Below are positions 7,134-15,962 of a stretch of 64,000 nt of DNA, in pieces (positions within the stretch are counted from its first letter, which is position 1; every line of letters starts with the position of its first letter). Under the pieces are notes generated by a model, which was not told the DNA's origin, did not search any database, and saw nothing but the letters and a program-made list of their open reading frames with translations. The position numbers were made by a program, and so were the translations under genes. The DNA lies in assembly GCF_900107255.1 (NCBI RefSeq), contig NZ_FNPH01000006.1, positions 1-64,000 on the forward strand, in the 5' to 3' direction. This DNA comes from Micromonospora pattaloongensis. GTDB lineage: Bacteria > Actinomycetota > Actinomycetes > Mycobacteriales > Micromonosporaceae.

Positions 7134-8720
7134 GTGATCCGGATGAGACGAGGCAGCAGGGTTCAGCCGTCGACGGTGGGGGAGGGCGGGCCTCTCGGGG
7201 CGGTGCGGGTCGCGGTTGACGGTGCCGCCGCGGGCCGGTGGGAGGCGTTGAACCATCTGGTCGAGGTGCTGCTGGAGGTCGATGATGCCGGCGACGAGGG
7301 GGTGGCGCGGTCGGCGTTGGCGCTAGTGGCCGGCGCTGCGGGGGTGGTCATCCGGCTGGACCGGCACGCGCGGCAGGCGCCCTGGTATGGCCCGTACCAG
7401 GAGTCCACATTGCGGCGGGTCGGGGCCCGTTTCTCGATCACGACGTCGGGGCCTGTCGCGATGGCGCTGGCGAGCATGCATGGCGACGGGCGAATCCGGG
7501 AACGCGCGGTCGCGGCGATGGTCGGCCGGCCGTGCCCGGAAATGATGCCGTTCCTCGTGCTGCGTACCGCTGATTGGGTCAAGCCGGTACGGGACCGGGC
7601 GCGGGCGGAGCTGGCGTTGTTGCTCGCCGACGATCCGGGTGGCTATCTGCCGGCGGTGCTGCCGATGGCGTTGCGCCTCGACGCGCGGCTGCGAGGTGGC
7701 TTCGCCGTCACCCAGATACGGGCGGCGTTGCTGTCGGCGCCAGCAGAGGTGTGGCGCGGGCTGCTCGGCTCGGGTGGCCGCCGGCAGCGGCGGTTCGTGT
7801 TCGACATCGTCCTGGCTCAGGGCTGGCTGCGTCTGCCCGACTACGTGACCTGCGCCGAGACTGACTCGGATGTGGGAATTCGGGTCCGGGCAGCCGAGGC
7901 GGCCTGCCGTGAGGCGGTCTGGTCCCGCCGGCACGACGTCCTGCGTCGTTTGGCCCGGTCGGTTCGTGCTGAGGTGCGGGTGGTGGCGTTGACCGGGCTG
8001 GTCCGGGCTGGTCAGGACAGCGACGTTGCCGCGTACCTGGAGGATGACGCGCCGCTGGTCCGGGCGGTGGCCCGGGACGCGGCCCGCCGGCTCGGCATCG
8101 ACGCCCGGGAGCATTACCGGACTGCGGTCAGCGCCGGGGAGCCGGCGTTGGGTGCGATCGTTGGGCTTGCCGAGACCGGCTCGGCAGCGGACACCCCGCT
8201 GCTGCGGCCGCTGCTGAGCCACCCGCAAGCCAAGGTCCGTGCCCAGGCGGTACGGGGCCTGCGCCTGCTCGATGCGGTTGTCGCGCAGGAGGTGCTTCCG
8301 CTGCTGCGGGATCCGTCGCCGGCGGTGGTCCGGGAGGCGACCACCGCGCTGCGGCCCTTGACCGGTGCCCTGCCGCCGGACCTTCCGTGGGAGCTGCTCG
8401 GCGACGTCCGGGTGGAGTTGCGTCGTGCCGGCTACCGCCTCCTATGTGGCCACGGCGTCGACGTCGAGTTGCGCGCTGCCCTGATGCTCACCCTCGACCC
8501 GGACCCACGCCTGGCCGAACGTGGCAAGGCCGACGTGACCCGCCTGGCCCGGGACGGCGCACGAAACACCTGGCGCCGCACTCCACCACCCGAGCTGCCG
8601 GTCACTGTCGCGCAGCACGGCGAGCTCGTTGCGTTGGCGGCACGAGCGGCGGCGGCAGTCGGCGAGGACACCAGCCGGATGCTCACCACCTGGCTGGCGC
8701 GTACCCGCCCCGACGCATGA
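7134..8720 (+). CDS. HEAT-repeat protein
   Basis: The 528-residue product consists of repeated ~30-residue helical hairpins rich in Ala, Arg, Val and Leu. Typical units are VRAAAEAACREAV-like, VRAEVRVVALTGLVRAG, APLVRAVARDAARRLG, AKVRAQAVRGLRLL and PAVVREATTALRPL, regularly spaced from about residue 100 to 450. HEAT repeats form curved protein-binding scaffolds; no catalytic domain, signal peptide or membrane helix is visible. The start is uncertain: GTG 7134 and ATG 7143 are both in frame, and the upstream extension to 6981 looks non-coding. Related actinobacterial genes are usually hypothetical. It precedes the CIS locus but is separated by 518 bases, so I do not assign it to that system. 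Confidence 0.75.
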   Translation: MIRMRRGSRVQPSTVGEGGPLGAVRVAVDGAAAGRWEALNHLVEVLLEVDDAGDEGVARSALALVAGAAGVVIRLDRHARQAPWYGPYQESTLRRVGARFSITTSGPVAMALASMHGDGRIRERAVAAMVGRPCPEMMPFLVLRTADWVKPVRDRARAELALLLADDPGGYLPAVLPMALRLDARLRGGFAVTQIRAALLSAPAEVWRGLLGSGGRRQRRFVFDIVLAQGWLRLPDYVTCAETDSDVGIRVRAAEAACREAVWSRRHDVLRRLARSVRAEVRVVALTGLVRAGQDSDVAAYLEDDAPLVRAVARDAARRLGIDAREHYRTAVSAGEPALGAIVGLAETGSAADTPLLRPLLSHPQAKVRAQAVRGLRLLDAVVAQEVLPLLRDPSPAVVREATTALRPLTGALPPDLPWELLGDVRVELRRAGYRLLCGHGVDVELRAALMLTLDPDPRLAERGKADVTRLARDGARNTWRRTPPPELPVTVAQHGELVALAARAAAAVGEDTSRMLTTWLARTRPDA

Positions 8721-9238
8721 GTGCGCTCCCCGCCTCACAACCCTTTCTCGTCGCCCCGCAGGCTCACGTTGGCAAGGCCAATGCATGGATTCGGTCAGGT
8801 GAGGTTAACCAGCTTCTCCGGCAGATTCTGAGTAGTCGACCCGAATTGGGTGAGGGCCCGCATCTCCGGCAGCGCGCCGACGTTGACCCATTCTCCACGC
8901 CGGCGCGCACCTTTGCCGGATTAGCGGAAAGGGACCGACTTATGTACAGGTCGGAGCAGTAGCGGACCGTCACTCGGGTCGCGCTGGGCTACGTCAGCCG
9001 CTGCACCAGATGGCGGCATGACCCGGTGTCCACGTCTGGGGACGGCATCTGGTGTGTAACCAAGATGACTGATGCTTTCTTGACCATGTTTTCGTCGGTT
9101 AGCCTGCCACCCAAACGATACCCGCACATGCTTGATAAGCGCTGTCGCAATACGTGCCGGCCCCTGGCGGATGGTGCTAGCAGAGTGTCAGCTCATTTGG
9201 TGGGCATCTTCCGTGCACCGAACGTGGAAGGGCTTCCC
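8721..9238. other. Long intergenic region upstream of the CIS regulator
   Basis: Over 500 bases separate the HEAT-repeat gene from the LuxR-type regulator. No frame on either strand resembles a known family. The stretch 9040-9180 is less GC-rich than its surroundings and probably holds the promoter of the regulator: TTGACC at 9080-9085 and TAGCCT at 9100-9105 resemble -35 and -10 boxes, but their 14-base spacing is short. Confidence 0.35.
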
Positions 9239-9913
9239 ATGGCTCTCGCCGACCCGGCTTCCCTGCGCCTACTGATCGTCGATGACGTCCGCCTCTACCG
9301 CGAGGGCCTGGCCGCGATCATGTCGCGGGAGTCCGGCGTCCGCGAGGTGGTGACGGCGCGCGACGCCGCGTCCGCCATCGCCCTCCTCGACCATCACGAC
9401 CCTGATGTCGTTCTCGTCAACGTGGCCGGCGGCAACCACGCCCCGCTGCACCTGGTGCGCGCCCACCGGCCGGAGATAGCCATCGTCGCGCTAGGGGTTT
9501 CGGAGGCGGAGGAGGACGTCATAGCCTGCGCCGAGGCCGGCGTCGCCGGGTACCTGTTACGCACAGAACCGCTGGACCACCTGCTGCCGGTCGTGCGGTC
9601 AGTCGTCGCGGGCGAGAGCCTCTGCTCGCCGCGGACGTCGGCGATGTTGCTGCGCCGGGTGCAGTCCCTTGCCGCGCAGCGGGTTCGCGGTCCACGCGCA
9701 CCCAGCCTCACGGCTCGTGAGGACGATGTCCTGCGCCTGCTGGATCTGGGCCTTTCGAACCAGGAGATCTCCGAGCGGCTCGGGATCACGGTGCGCACGG
9801 TGAAGAACCACGTGCACAACATTCTTGAGAAGGTCGGCGCCCGGCGGCGGGGCGAGGCGGTGGCCGCCTTCCGCCGGCAGGTCCCGGCCGAGTACCGGGT
9901 GAAGACCGGCTGA
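9239..9913 (+). CDS. LuxR-family response regulator with degenerate receiver
   Basis: The 224-residue protein has a receiver domain (residues 8-125) and a LuxR/NarL helix-turn-helix (about 157-210: LTAREDDVLRLLDLGLSNQEISERLG then VRTVKNHVHNIL). The acidic pair D15-D16 is present, but the phospho-acceptor position is Asn (N61 in VVLVNVAGG), and the conserved Lys before the last loop is Arg (GYLLRTEP). Phosphorylation by a histidine kinase is therefore unlikely; the protein may act constitutively or through ligand or protein binding. ATG 9239 follows GGAAGGG. It lies immediately upstream of the CIS operon in the same direction, and I infer it controls that operon. Confidence 0.88.
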   Translation: MALADPASLRLLIVDDVRLYREGLAAIMSRESGVREVVTARDAASAIALLDHHDPDVVLVNVAGGNHAPLHLVRAHRPEIAIVALGVSEAEEDVIACAEAGVAGYLLRTEPLDHLLPVVRSVVAGESLCSPRTSAMLLRRVQSLAAQRVRGPRAPSLTAREDDVLRLLDLGLSNQEISERLGITVRTVKNHVHNILEKVGARRRGEAVAAFRRQVPAEYRVKTG

Positions 9914-9992
9914 CGCCGCCTCGAGGTACGGGTACGGGGTCCGGATCCTTGGTTCGTTACGCTCGACTCCGCGGCGGGTCACCCTCGTAGGC

Positions 9993-10370
9993 GTGCCGAT
10001 CCGCCTCGCTGTCTCGCAGCTGCCGGAAATGCTCGTGGACGTCGTCCGCGAGGCGTTCCGGGCCGAGCCCGACGTGTCCGTCGAGGTGCTGCGCTCCGTC
10101 GATGGCGACGTCTCCGCCGCGATCCGCCGAACCGGCCCCGACATCGTCATCGTCGGCACCGAAGGCGGGGATGGCCGTCCCAACTGCGATCTGCTGCTCG
10201 CGCACCCCGACGTGGTGGTGCTGAACCTCTCGCCGGATGCGCGTTCGGGTTGGATCTGCGAGCTCCGCCCGTGCGCGCGCAGCCTCGGCGAGCTCTCCCT
10301 CAGCAGCCTGCGCGCCACCGTGCATGAGGCGATCCTCCGCAAGCAGGCGGGCGGCCATGGGGTCGGGTGA
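9993..10370 (+). CDS. Stand-alone receiver-like protein without phosphosite
   Basis: The 125-residue product has an alternating strand/helix pattern like a receiver: RLAVSQLPEMLVDVVREAF, a VEVLRSVDG strand, PDIVIVGTEGG where a receiver would carry its aspartate, and PDVVVLNLS. None of the catalytic acidic residues is present, and there is no output domain. It starts at GTG 9993, 79 bases after the LuxR-type gene, and is followed after 4 bases by the first CIS-locus protein, so it is probably the first gene of the operon. I infer a regulatory partner of the equally degenerate LuxR-type protein, but a structural role cannot be excluded. Confidence 0.6.
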   Translation: MPIRLAVSQLPEMLVDVVREAFRAEPDVSVEVLRSVDGDVSAAIRRTGPDIVIVGTEGGDGRPNCDLLLAHPDVVVLNLSPDARSGWICELRPCARSLGELSLSSLRATVHEAILRKQAGGHGVG

Positions 10371-10374
10371 CGTG

Positions 10375-12375
10375 ATGGCGAGCCTCCTCTGGCGCGCCCG
10401 GGCCGGCATCCGCACCGAGCGGATGCCCTGCTTCGCGGGGCACGGCATGGCGGACCCGGCGTACCGGCCACCGCGGTTGCCGTATGTCTCCGTGGTCGGC
10501 CCGCTCAACGTCGAGCTTGAGCCCGAGCGCGACCCGCCGCGCGCGGCGCACCTGTGGGTGCAGACTCCCGGACACGTCGCGGGCGCGCCGCGCACGGCCG
10601 CGGAGACCGTACCCGCGCCCGGCCCGCTCACACTCGTGCTCGACGGCGAGGTGCAGGTCACGGCCACAGTGGATGCCGGTGCCTTGGCCGGACAGCCGCT
10701 GACCTCGGACGGCGTCGCCGTCGCTGTCGCTGCCGCCGCGGAGGACGCACTGCGGGATGCCATCCACGCCGGCGCCGCCCGGAGCGGCGGCGTGCCCGTC
10801 ACGGACCCGGAACGCGTCGCGGAGCTGGCAGCGCTCACCGTGCGCTGGGACGCCACCGGACGCCGCTTCGTGATCTCGTCGGGACGGCGCGGCACCCGTC
10901 CGGTGGCCGACCCCGACGGTCGGCCGAGCGGGGTTGCCGTCCCCGCGCCGGCGGGTACGGTGGCGACTGCGCTGGGGCTCGCCGGGGTTACCGGCACCCC
11001 CGGCCGCCTCGTGCGGCACCGGCGGCCGTTGCCGACCGCGGTCGCGGTCGACGTGCGCGTGGACCTGTGGGCCGGCTCGCAGCTTGAGCTCGCGGACGCG
11101 CTGGACACGTGGATCCGGGTCACTCCCACGCGCGGCCAGCTCCTGGAGCGGCCCGCGCTGCTGGCCGCGGACGTCGCCCAGGGTGCGACGGCGCTCCGGC
11201 TCCAGTTGCAGGGAGATCCCGGCACCCGGTGGACCCTGCTGCAGCTCGAACCGACGGGCGGCGGGGCGACCGGCCTCACCGACCGCCGCACCGGCCGCGC
11301 ACCCGTGCTGGACGGAGCGACCGCCACCGAGGACGGCATCCGGCTGGACGGCGCGGCATCGGCGCAGTGCACGTTCTTCGACCCCCCGCCGGTGCCGCTG
11401 CCGTGGCTGCCCGAGCACCCGGCGATCGACGGGTACGCGGTGACCGCCGGACTGCGGTTCGACGCCGGTGCGGCGGTCGGCGACACCGCGCCCGTACTGA
11501 CGCTGGAGCACGCGGCCGTGCCCGTGCTGTCGGTCCAGGTCGAACACGTGGCGGGTACCAACGGCGGTGAGCCGCAGGCTCGCATCCGCGCCGAGGCACG
11601 CCGCGACGACGGCACCCACCTCGCGGCCGCCGTCGCCACCGTCGCGGCCACACGGCTGGTCGCGGGGGTGGAACTGCACGTCGTCGCCGACGCCGCGACC
11701 GGCGTCGTCACCATGTTCCTCGACGGCGCGCCCGTCGGAGCGCCGAACGGTGACCCGGCCCCCGGAACGCCCGCGGCCGGCCCGGGGCTGGCCCTGCGCC
11801 TGGGCGCCGCCGCCGGTGTGACCCCGGCCGTGACCGTGGGCCACGTGCACGTGCAAGGCCGCCCCCTCGGCCCGCCCGACCCGCGCTCGCGGGCCGGTGT
11901 CGCGCCCGCGGCGGCGTGGGCCCCGGGCGACCCCGTCTCGCTCGGGCGCACGGAGGACGGAGTCACGGCGTCCGGCGAGGTGTTCGCGGCCACGGTCGTG
12001 GCGGTCGACGGCGACGAGCTGATCCTCGACCGGCCGGTCGTCGGCTCGTTTCCACGGGCGGCGTCGCTGGTGTTCGCGCGGCCGCTGTTCTTCTCCCAGC
12101 GGCAGCTGCGGCGGCAGGACGACCTCATGAACCGGCTCTACCGGATCTGCGCCGAGTACCGCGTGTCCACCTTCCTGGACGAGCGCTTCCCATCGGTCAG
12201 CGCGCCACTGGTGGAGACGCCGCGGATCGACATCACCGACTTCTCGCGGGCCGTACGGCCCGCCCCCGGCCATCCCGGCACGCGCGCCGTGCTCGTGACC
12301 GGTTCGGCGGCACCGCTCCCCACAACAGCGACCACAACAGCGGACATCGCACTGTCGGAGGCACCTCATGGCTGA
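10375..12375 (+). CDS. CIS-locus protein with concanavalin/LamG-like domain
   Basis: This 666-residue protein precedes the sheath gene and overlaps it by 8 bases, so the two are translationally coupled. Residues ~320-510 have the alternating strands of a LamG/ConA-type jelly roll: an RLDGAASAQCTFFDPP start, YAVTAGLRFDA, VLSVQVEHV, QARIRAEARRDDG and GVVTMFLDGAPVG near the end. The N-terminal 300 residues are beta-rich and unrecognised. The C-terminus carries a helix (FFSQRQLRRQDDLMNRLYRIC) and a flexible Thr/Ala-rich tail. Such folds often bind glycans or act as tail decoration. No signal peptide. ATG 10375 is preferred; GTG 10372 is equally possible. Function is inferred only. Confidence 0.6.
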   Translation: MASLLWRARAGIRTERMPCFAGHGMADPAYRPPRLPYVSVVGPLNVELEPERDPPRAAHLWVQTPGHVAGAPRTAAETVPAPGPLTLVLDGEVQVTATVDAGALAGQPLTSDGVAVAVAAAAEDALRDAIHAGAARSGGVPVTDPERVAELAALTVRWDATGRRFVISSGRRGTRPVADPDGRPSGVAVPAPAGTVATALGLAGVTGTPGRLVRHRRPLPTAVAVDVRVDLWAGSQLELADALDTWIRVTPTRGQLLERPALLAADVAQGATALRLQLQGDPGTRWTLLQLEPTGGGATGLTDRRTGRAPVLDGATATEDGIRLDGAASAQCTFFDPPPVPLPWLPEHPAIDGYAVTAGLRFDAGAAVGDTAPVLTLEHAAVPVLSVQVEHVAGTNGGEPQARIRAEARRDDGTHLAAAVATVAATRLVAGVELHVVADAATGVVTMFLDGAPVGAPNGDPAPGTPAAGPGLALRLGAAAGVTPAVTVGHVHVQGRPLGPPDPRSRAGVAPAAAWAPGDPVSLGRTEDGVTASGEVFAATVVAVDGDELILDRPVVGSFPRAASLVFARPLFFSQRQLRRQDDLMNRLYRICAEYRVSTFLDERFPSVSAPLVETPRIDITDFSRAVRPAPGHPGTRAVLVTGSAAPLPTTATTTADIALSEAPHG

Positions 12376-14743
12376 ACGGCTCACGCCCGGCGTGTACGTC
12401 GAGGAGGTCGGCGGTGGCGTCCGACCGATCCAGGGCGTCGGCACGTCGACCGCCGGTTTCATCGGCGAGGCCGCGCGCGGCATCCCCGACCGCGCCGAGT
12501 TCGTCTCGGGATTCCGGGACTTCGAGCGCCGCTTCGGCGGCCACCGGCGGGGCGAGGCGGGGTTCCTCGCAGCCGGCGTCGAGGCGTTCTTCGCGGCCGG
12601 TGGCCGGCGGGCGTACGTCGTGCGCGTACTTCCCGCCGACGCGGCGGCGGGTTTCGTCGGCCCGGTCGCCGCGCGCGCCGCCGACGTGTGGGGCGTCACG
12701 CGCGACGCCCTGCGGTTCGACGCCCGTGGCAACGGCGCCTGGTCCGACCAGCTGCGCCTGCACGTGGAGCCCTCGACGTCGTTCACCGACCGCGCGTACC
12801 GGCTGCGGGTGGAGTGGGTCGAGGGCGGCCGGTCCCGCACCGTCGAGCTGTTCGACAACCTGAGCACCGACCCGGCGTCCGAGGACTACGGCCCGCGCCT
12901 GGTCAACGAGACCTCGCAGTACCTACGCGTCACCGACCTCTACCAGCAATCCCTCGATCAGCCCGAGCGCACGGTCCCGCCGCTGCCCGAGGAGGTGCCG
13001 GCGGTCGTCAGCCGGGCTCCCGCCGGCGACGGGCACCGGATTCCCGTCGGTGCGCGGCTCACCTTCGCCTGGCGCGACGCCATCTCGGGCCTCGGCACCG
13101 ACGCAGCGGCCCCGCCGTCGGTCACGTTCACCGAGGCGACCGTCGAGGGCGCCGGCGGCAGCGTCGAGAACGGCCTAGGACTCCTCACGCCCGAGCGACT
13201 GCGCGGCGTCCTCGCGGCGGCGCTGGGCGACGACTTCCGCGTCTCGCGGCCGGGCGACGGCGAGGTTGTGCGGGTCGAGCCGGCCATCGCATCGCGCGCC
13301 TACGTCGCGATCACCCCACCGCCGGACGAGGACAGCTTCGACCTCACGCCGGTGGACGCCGTACGGGTCCGGGTGGCCCAGGCCGACGGCGACGCCGAGC
13401 AGCTCTACGAGGTCGACACCACCGATCCGGCGACCGACGAGCTGTCGCCCGCCCAACTCGCCGCCCGCATGGCTGAGGCGATCGAGGGCGCGGCCGCGGG
13501 CAACCCGTACGGGCTGAAGGTTGACAGCGCCGGCCGCTTCGTCGTGCTCACCGCGCCCGCCGCCAGCGACGGCGTGACCATCGCCGTCGAGGCGGTGGGT
13601 GCGGCCGCGCCGTGGCCGGAACCCCGCCGCGCGGGCGGCACCGCCGGCATGGTGGTCGACGATCTGAGCGCGGTGGAGGTCACCGTGGGGGAGACGATCC
13701 AGCTCGGCGTCGGGCGCGCGCTTTCCGCGCTCTTCCCGTCCGTACGCGCCAACGGCCTGGTGGAGAACGACGCGGGCAACCCGCTCCTGCGACCCGCGGA
13801 GACCGAGGACACGCCGCTGCGGCTCCTCGGCGGCAGCGACGGCACCGGCGAGGTGGGCGTCACCCAGTACACCGGCGCTGTCACCGAGGCCGGCCGTACC
13901 GGGCTGCACGCCTTCGACACCGTCGACGTGAACCTGCTGGTCATGCCCGGCCGCAACTCGCCGGACCTGCTGTCGGCGGCGATGGCGTACTGCGACAACG
14001 AGGACGTCTTCCTCGTCGCCGACGGCGTGGGCAGCATCGACAGGGAGTTCGAGATCTCCGCTGACGAGGTGCGCCGGCTCGGCGAGGGCCTGCCGGCCCG
14101 CTCCAACAACGCCGCGCTGTTCTACCCCTGGATCGAAGTGCCGGACCCCGTCGGCGTCGGCCGCGCCCCGCGGCGCACGATCCCGCCGTCCGGCCACGTC
14201 GCGGGCATCTTCGCCAGGACCGACGCCACGCGTGGGGTGTGGAAGGCCCCGGCGGGCATCGAGGCCGTCGTCAGCGGCGCCGTCGACGTGCAGCACCGGC
14301 TCGTGAACGCCGACCAGGACCTGCTCAACGTCATCGGGGTCAACTGCATCCGGCAGTTCCCCGGCGTCGGGATCGTCTCGTGGGGCTCGCGCACGCTGTC
14401 GGCCGACCCGCAGTGGCGGTACGTTCCCGTGCGGCGGACCGCGCTTTTCCTCAAGGAGTCGCTGCGCCGCGGCCTGCAGTGGGCGGTGTTCGAGCCGAAC
14501 GACGACGAGCTGTGGGACCGGATCAGTATCAACATCTCCGCCTTCATGCTCGGCCTGTTCCGCCAGGGCGCGTTCCAGGGCGCGACGCCGGACGAGGCGT
14601 TCGCGGTCAAGTGCGACCGAGAGACGAACCCACAGGAGCTCGTGGACGCCGGGATCGTCACCGCCCAGGTGGCGTTCGCACCGCTCAAGCCTGCGGAGTT
14701 CGTCGTCATCCAGATCAGCCAGAAGAGCCTCCTGGCGGTGTGA
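12368..14743 (+). CDS. Contractile tail sheath protein
   Basis: The 791-residue product is a phage-type tail sheath subunit. The N-terminus has the family start LTPGVYVEEVGGGVRPIQGVGTST, followed by the AGFIGEAARG and ERRFGG segments. The C-terminal third carries the most conserved part: GVWKAPAGIEAVVSGAVDVQH, LNVIGVNCIRQFPG, WGSRTLSADPQWRYVPVRRTALFLKESL and DAGIVTAQVAFAPLKPAEFVVIQI. Residues ~215-480 form an extra variable domain, as in many CIS sheaths, probably facing outwards. Sheath subunits polymerise around the inner tube and contract to drive it through the target envelope. It is the only sheath gene in the window. Confidence 0.96.
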   Translation: MAERLTPGVYVEEVGGGVRPIQGVGTSTAGFIGEAARGIPDRAEFVSGFRDFERRFGGHRRGEAGFLAAGVEAFFAAGGRRAYVVRVLPADAAAGFVGPVAARAADVWGVTRDALRFDARGNGAWSDQLRLHVEPSTSFTDRAYRLRVEWVEGGRSRTVELFDNLSTDPASEDYGPRLVNETSQYLRVTDLYQQSLDQPERTVPPLPEEVPAVVSRAPAGDGHRIPVGARLTFAWRDAISGLGTDAAAPPSVTFTEATVEGAGGSVENGLGLLTPERLRGVLAAALGDDFRVSRPGDGEVVRVEPAIASRAYVAITPPPDEDSFDLTPVDAVRVRVAQADGDAEQLYEVDTTDPATDELSPAQLAARMAEAIEGAAAGNPYGLKVDSAGRFVVLTAPAASDGVTIAVEAVGAAAPWPEPRRAGGTAGMVVDDLSAVEVTVGETIQLGVGRALSALFPSVRANGLVENDAGNPLLRPAETEDTPLRLLGGSDGTGEVGVTQYTGAVTEAGRTGLHAFDTVDVNLLVMPGRNSPDLLSAAMAYCDNEDVFLVADGVGSIDREFEISADEVRRLGEGLPARSNNAALFYPWIEVPDPVGVGRAPRRTIPPSGHVAGIFARTDATRGVWKAPAGIEAVVSGAVDVQHRLVNADQDLLNVIGVNCIRQFPGVGIVSWGSRTLSADPQWRYVPVRRTALFLKESLRRGLQWAVFEPNDDELWDRISINISAFMLGLFRQGAFQGATPDEAFAVKCDRETNPQELVDAGIVTAQVAFAPLKPAEFVVIQISQKSLLAV

Positions 14744-14746
14744 CGC

Positions 14747-15412
14747 ATGCCGAACCAGCCCCCGCTGACGCCGTGGTACCCGTTGCGGACCTACCAGTTC
14801 CGCGTCGGAATCCTGCCGCCGCCGGCGGACCCCTCCGGCGGACGGACCTTCCTCGGTCCGCCCGTCGGACCCTCGCGGGAGACGCCGCCGCAGCCCGCCC
14901 CGGACATGCGGGGGTACATCGCGGGCGTGCAGCGAGTGTCGGGGCTGAACCTCACGGTCTCGGCGCACGAGACATGGGAGGGCGGCAACGCGCTGCACCG
15001 CTACGCCAACCCCGACAAGGCCACCTGGGACCCCATCACCCTGGAACAGGGGCTGGCGATCGACGACACGCTGGAGCGCTGGGCGGCCGCCGTCCTGAGG
15101 TTCCTGCGAACCGGCCTGGTCGAGCCCGGCGAGCCGGTGAAGCGCAACGTCGTCATCGACGTCTGGGACACCCGGCTGCACGGCTTCGAGCTCTCGCGCG
15201 GGCTGGCGCCCGCGGATGCCACCGGTGCCGGGCCGGCCGACCAGCGCCTGCGCCGCTACGTCGTCCTCAACGCGTGGGTGAGCAAGTTTCGCGCCATTCC
15301 ACAGCTCGACGCGCTGGCCGACGAGGTGGCGCTCCTGTCGGTCGAGCTGACGCACGAGGGCTGGCGCGCCGGCCAGCCGTCCGCCATCACACCCGCCGTC
15401 ATGACGACCTGA
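14747..15412 (+). CDS. Tail tube-type protein (gp19 family), long paralogue
   Basis: At 221 residues this is a longer relative of the next gene. Shared features are the YQFRVGI start, a VQRVSGLNLTV strand, WDPITLEQGLAIDDTLERWA, a VVIDVWD strand and the closing VVLNAWVSKFRAIPQLDALADEVALLSVELTHEGW, which parallels HRAWVSKYTAMSELAG and METLELTHEGF in the neighbour. An extra ~45-residue Pro/Gly-rich insertion follows the first strand. In other CIS one tube protein forms the main tube and another forms the first ring on the baseplate; I infer the latter here. It lies 3 bases after the sheath stop. Confidence 0.88.
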   Translation: MPNQPPLTPWYPLRTYQFRVGILPPPADPSGGRTFLGPPVGPSRETPPQPAPDMRGYIAGVQRVSGLNLTVSAHETWEGGNALHRYANPDKATWDPITLEQGLAIDDTLERWAAAVLRFLRTGLVEPGEPVKRNVVIDVWDTRLHGFELSRGLAPADATGAGPADQRLRRYVVLNAWVSKFRAIPQLDALADEVALLSVELTHEGWRAGQPSAITPAVMTT

Positions 15413-15473
15413 CCTGACCCACCGAGAACGAAACGGCCCGAACGAACGGCCTGAACCGAACGGAGCGAACCGT
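15413..15473 (+). promoter_or_regulatory. Purine-rich GAACG-repeat leader before the main tube gene
   Basis: This 61-base spacer is the largest gap in the first part of the operon. It contains GAACGAAACGG, CGAACGAACGG, GAACCGAACGG and GCGAACCG in close succession, and ends with GGAG at 15461-15464 ahead of ATG 15474. It is markedly richer in A than the flanking genes. I infer a translation-enhancing leader, since tube protein is needed in many copies; there is no direct proof. Confidence 0.35.
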
Positions 15474-15962
15474 ATGCCCAGGTTCGAGGAGTCCGACCGC
15501 CGCGATCCCTTCCGCAACTTCAACTTCCGCATCGTCATGGGCGGCGTCGTAGTCGCGGCGTGCCGCAAGATGTCTGCGCTCGAGGTCACGGTCAACAGCA
15601 CCAAGTTCCGCGCCGGCAACAGCCCGTCCACCGTGGACGAGATGCTGCCCGGCCGCACGGAGTACCAGCCGGTCACGTTCGAGGGCGGGGTCACGAACGA
15701 CCGCACCTTCGAGGCCTGGGCCAACCAGCTCGTGCAGTTGACCGAGCGTCCGACGGCCGCCCTGGAGCCGAACTTCCGGCGCGAGGTCGAGATCCACGTC
15801 TACGACATCGACAACACGACGCTGGTGCGCAAGTACGTGCTGCACCGCGCGTGGGTTTCCAAGTACACGGCCATGTCCGAGCTGGCTGGCGACGGCCAGG
15901 ACACGATCATGGAGACGCTGGAGCTGACGCACGAGGGATTCGAGCGGCGGGACATCGACTGA
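15474..15962 (+). CDS. Main tail tube protein (gp19 family)
   Basis: The 162-residue product has the size and sequence of T4 gp19-like inner tube proteins: DPFRNFNFRIVMGG at the N-terminus, MSALEVTVNSTKFRAGN, TEYQPVTFEGGVTNDRTFEAWA and the C-terminal LHRAWVSKYTAMSEL and METLELTHEGFERR. Six-subunit rings of this protein stack to form the tube that is pushed out on contraction. It is complete, follows a 61-base purine-rich leader and overlaps the next gene by one base (TGATG). Confidence 0.95.
   Translation: MPRFEESDRRDPFRNFNFRIVMGGVVVAACRKMSALEVTVNSTKFRAGNSPSTVDEMLPGRTEYQPVTFEGGVTNDRTFEAWANQLVQLTERPTAALEPNFRREVEIHVYDIDNTTLVRKYVLHRAWVSKYTAMSELAGDGQDTIMETLELTHEGFERRDID

Noticed and set aside
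8764-8973. Minus-strand 69-residue frame
   Set aside because: No ribosome site and no family resemblance; composition does not match real genes nearby.
13175-15724. Long minus-strand open frame of 849 codons over the sheath and tube genes
   Set aside because: It mirrors well-supported plus-strand genes; high GC content produces long antisense frames. The protein has no family-like pattern.
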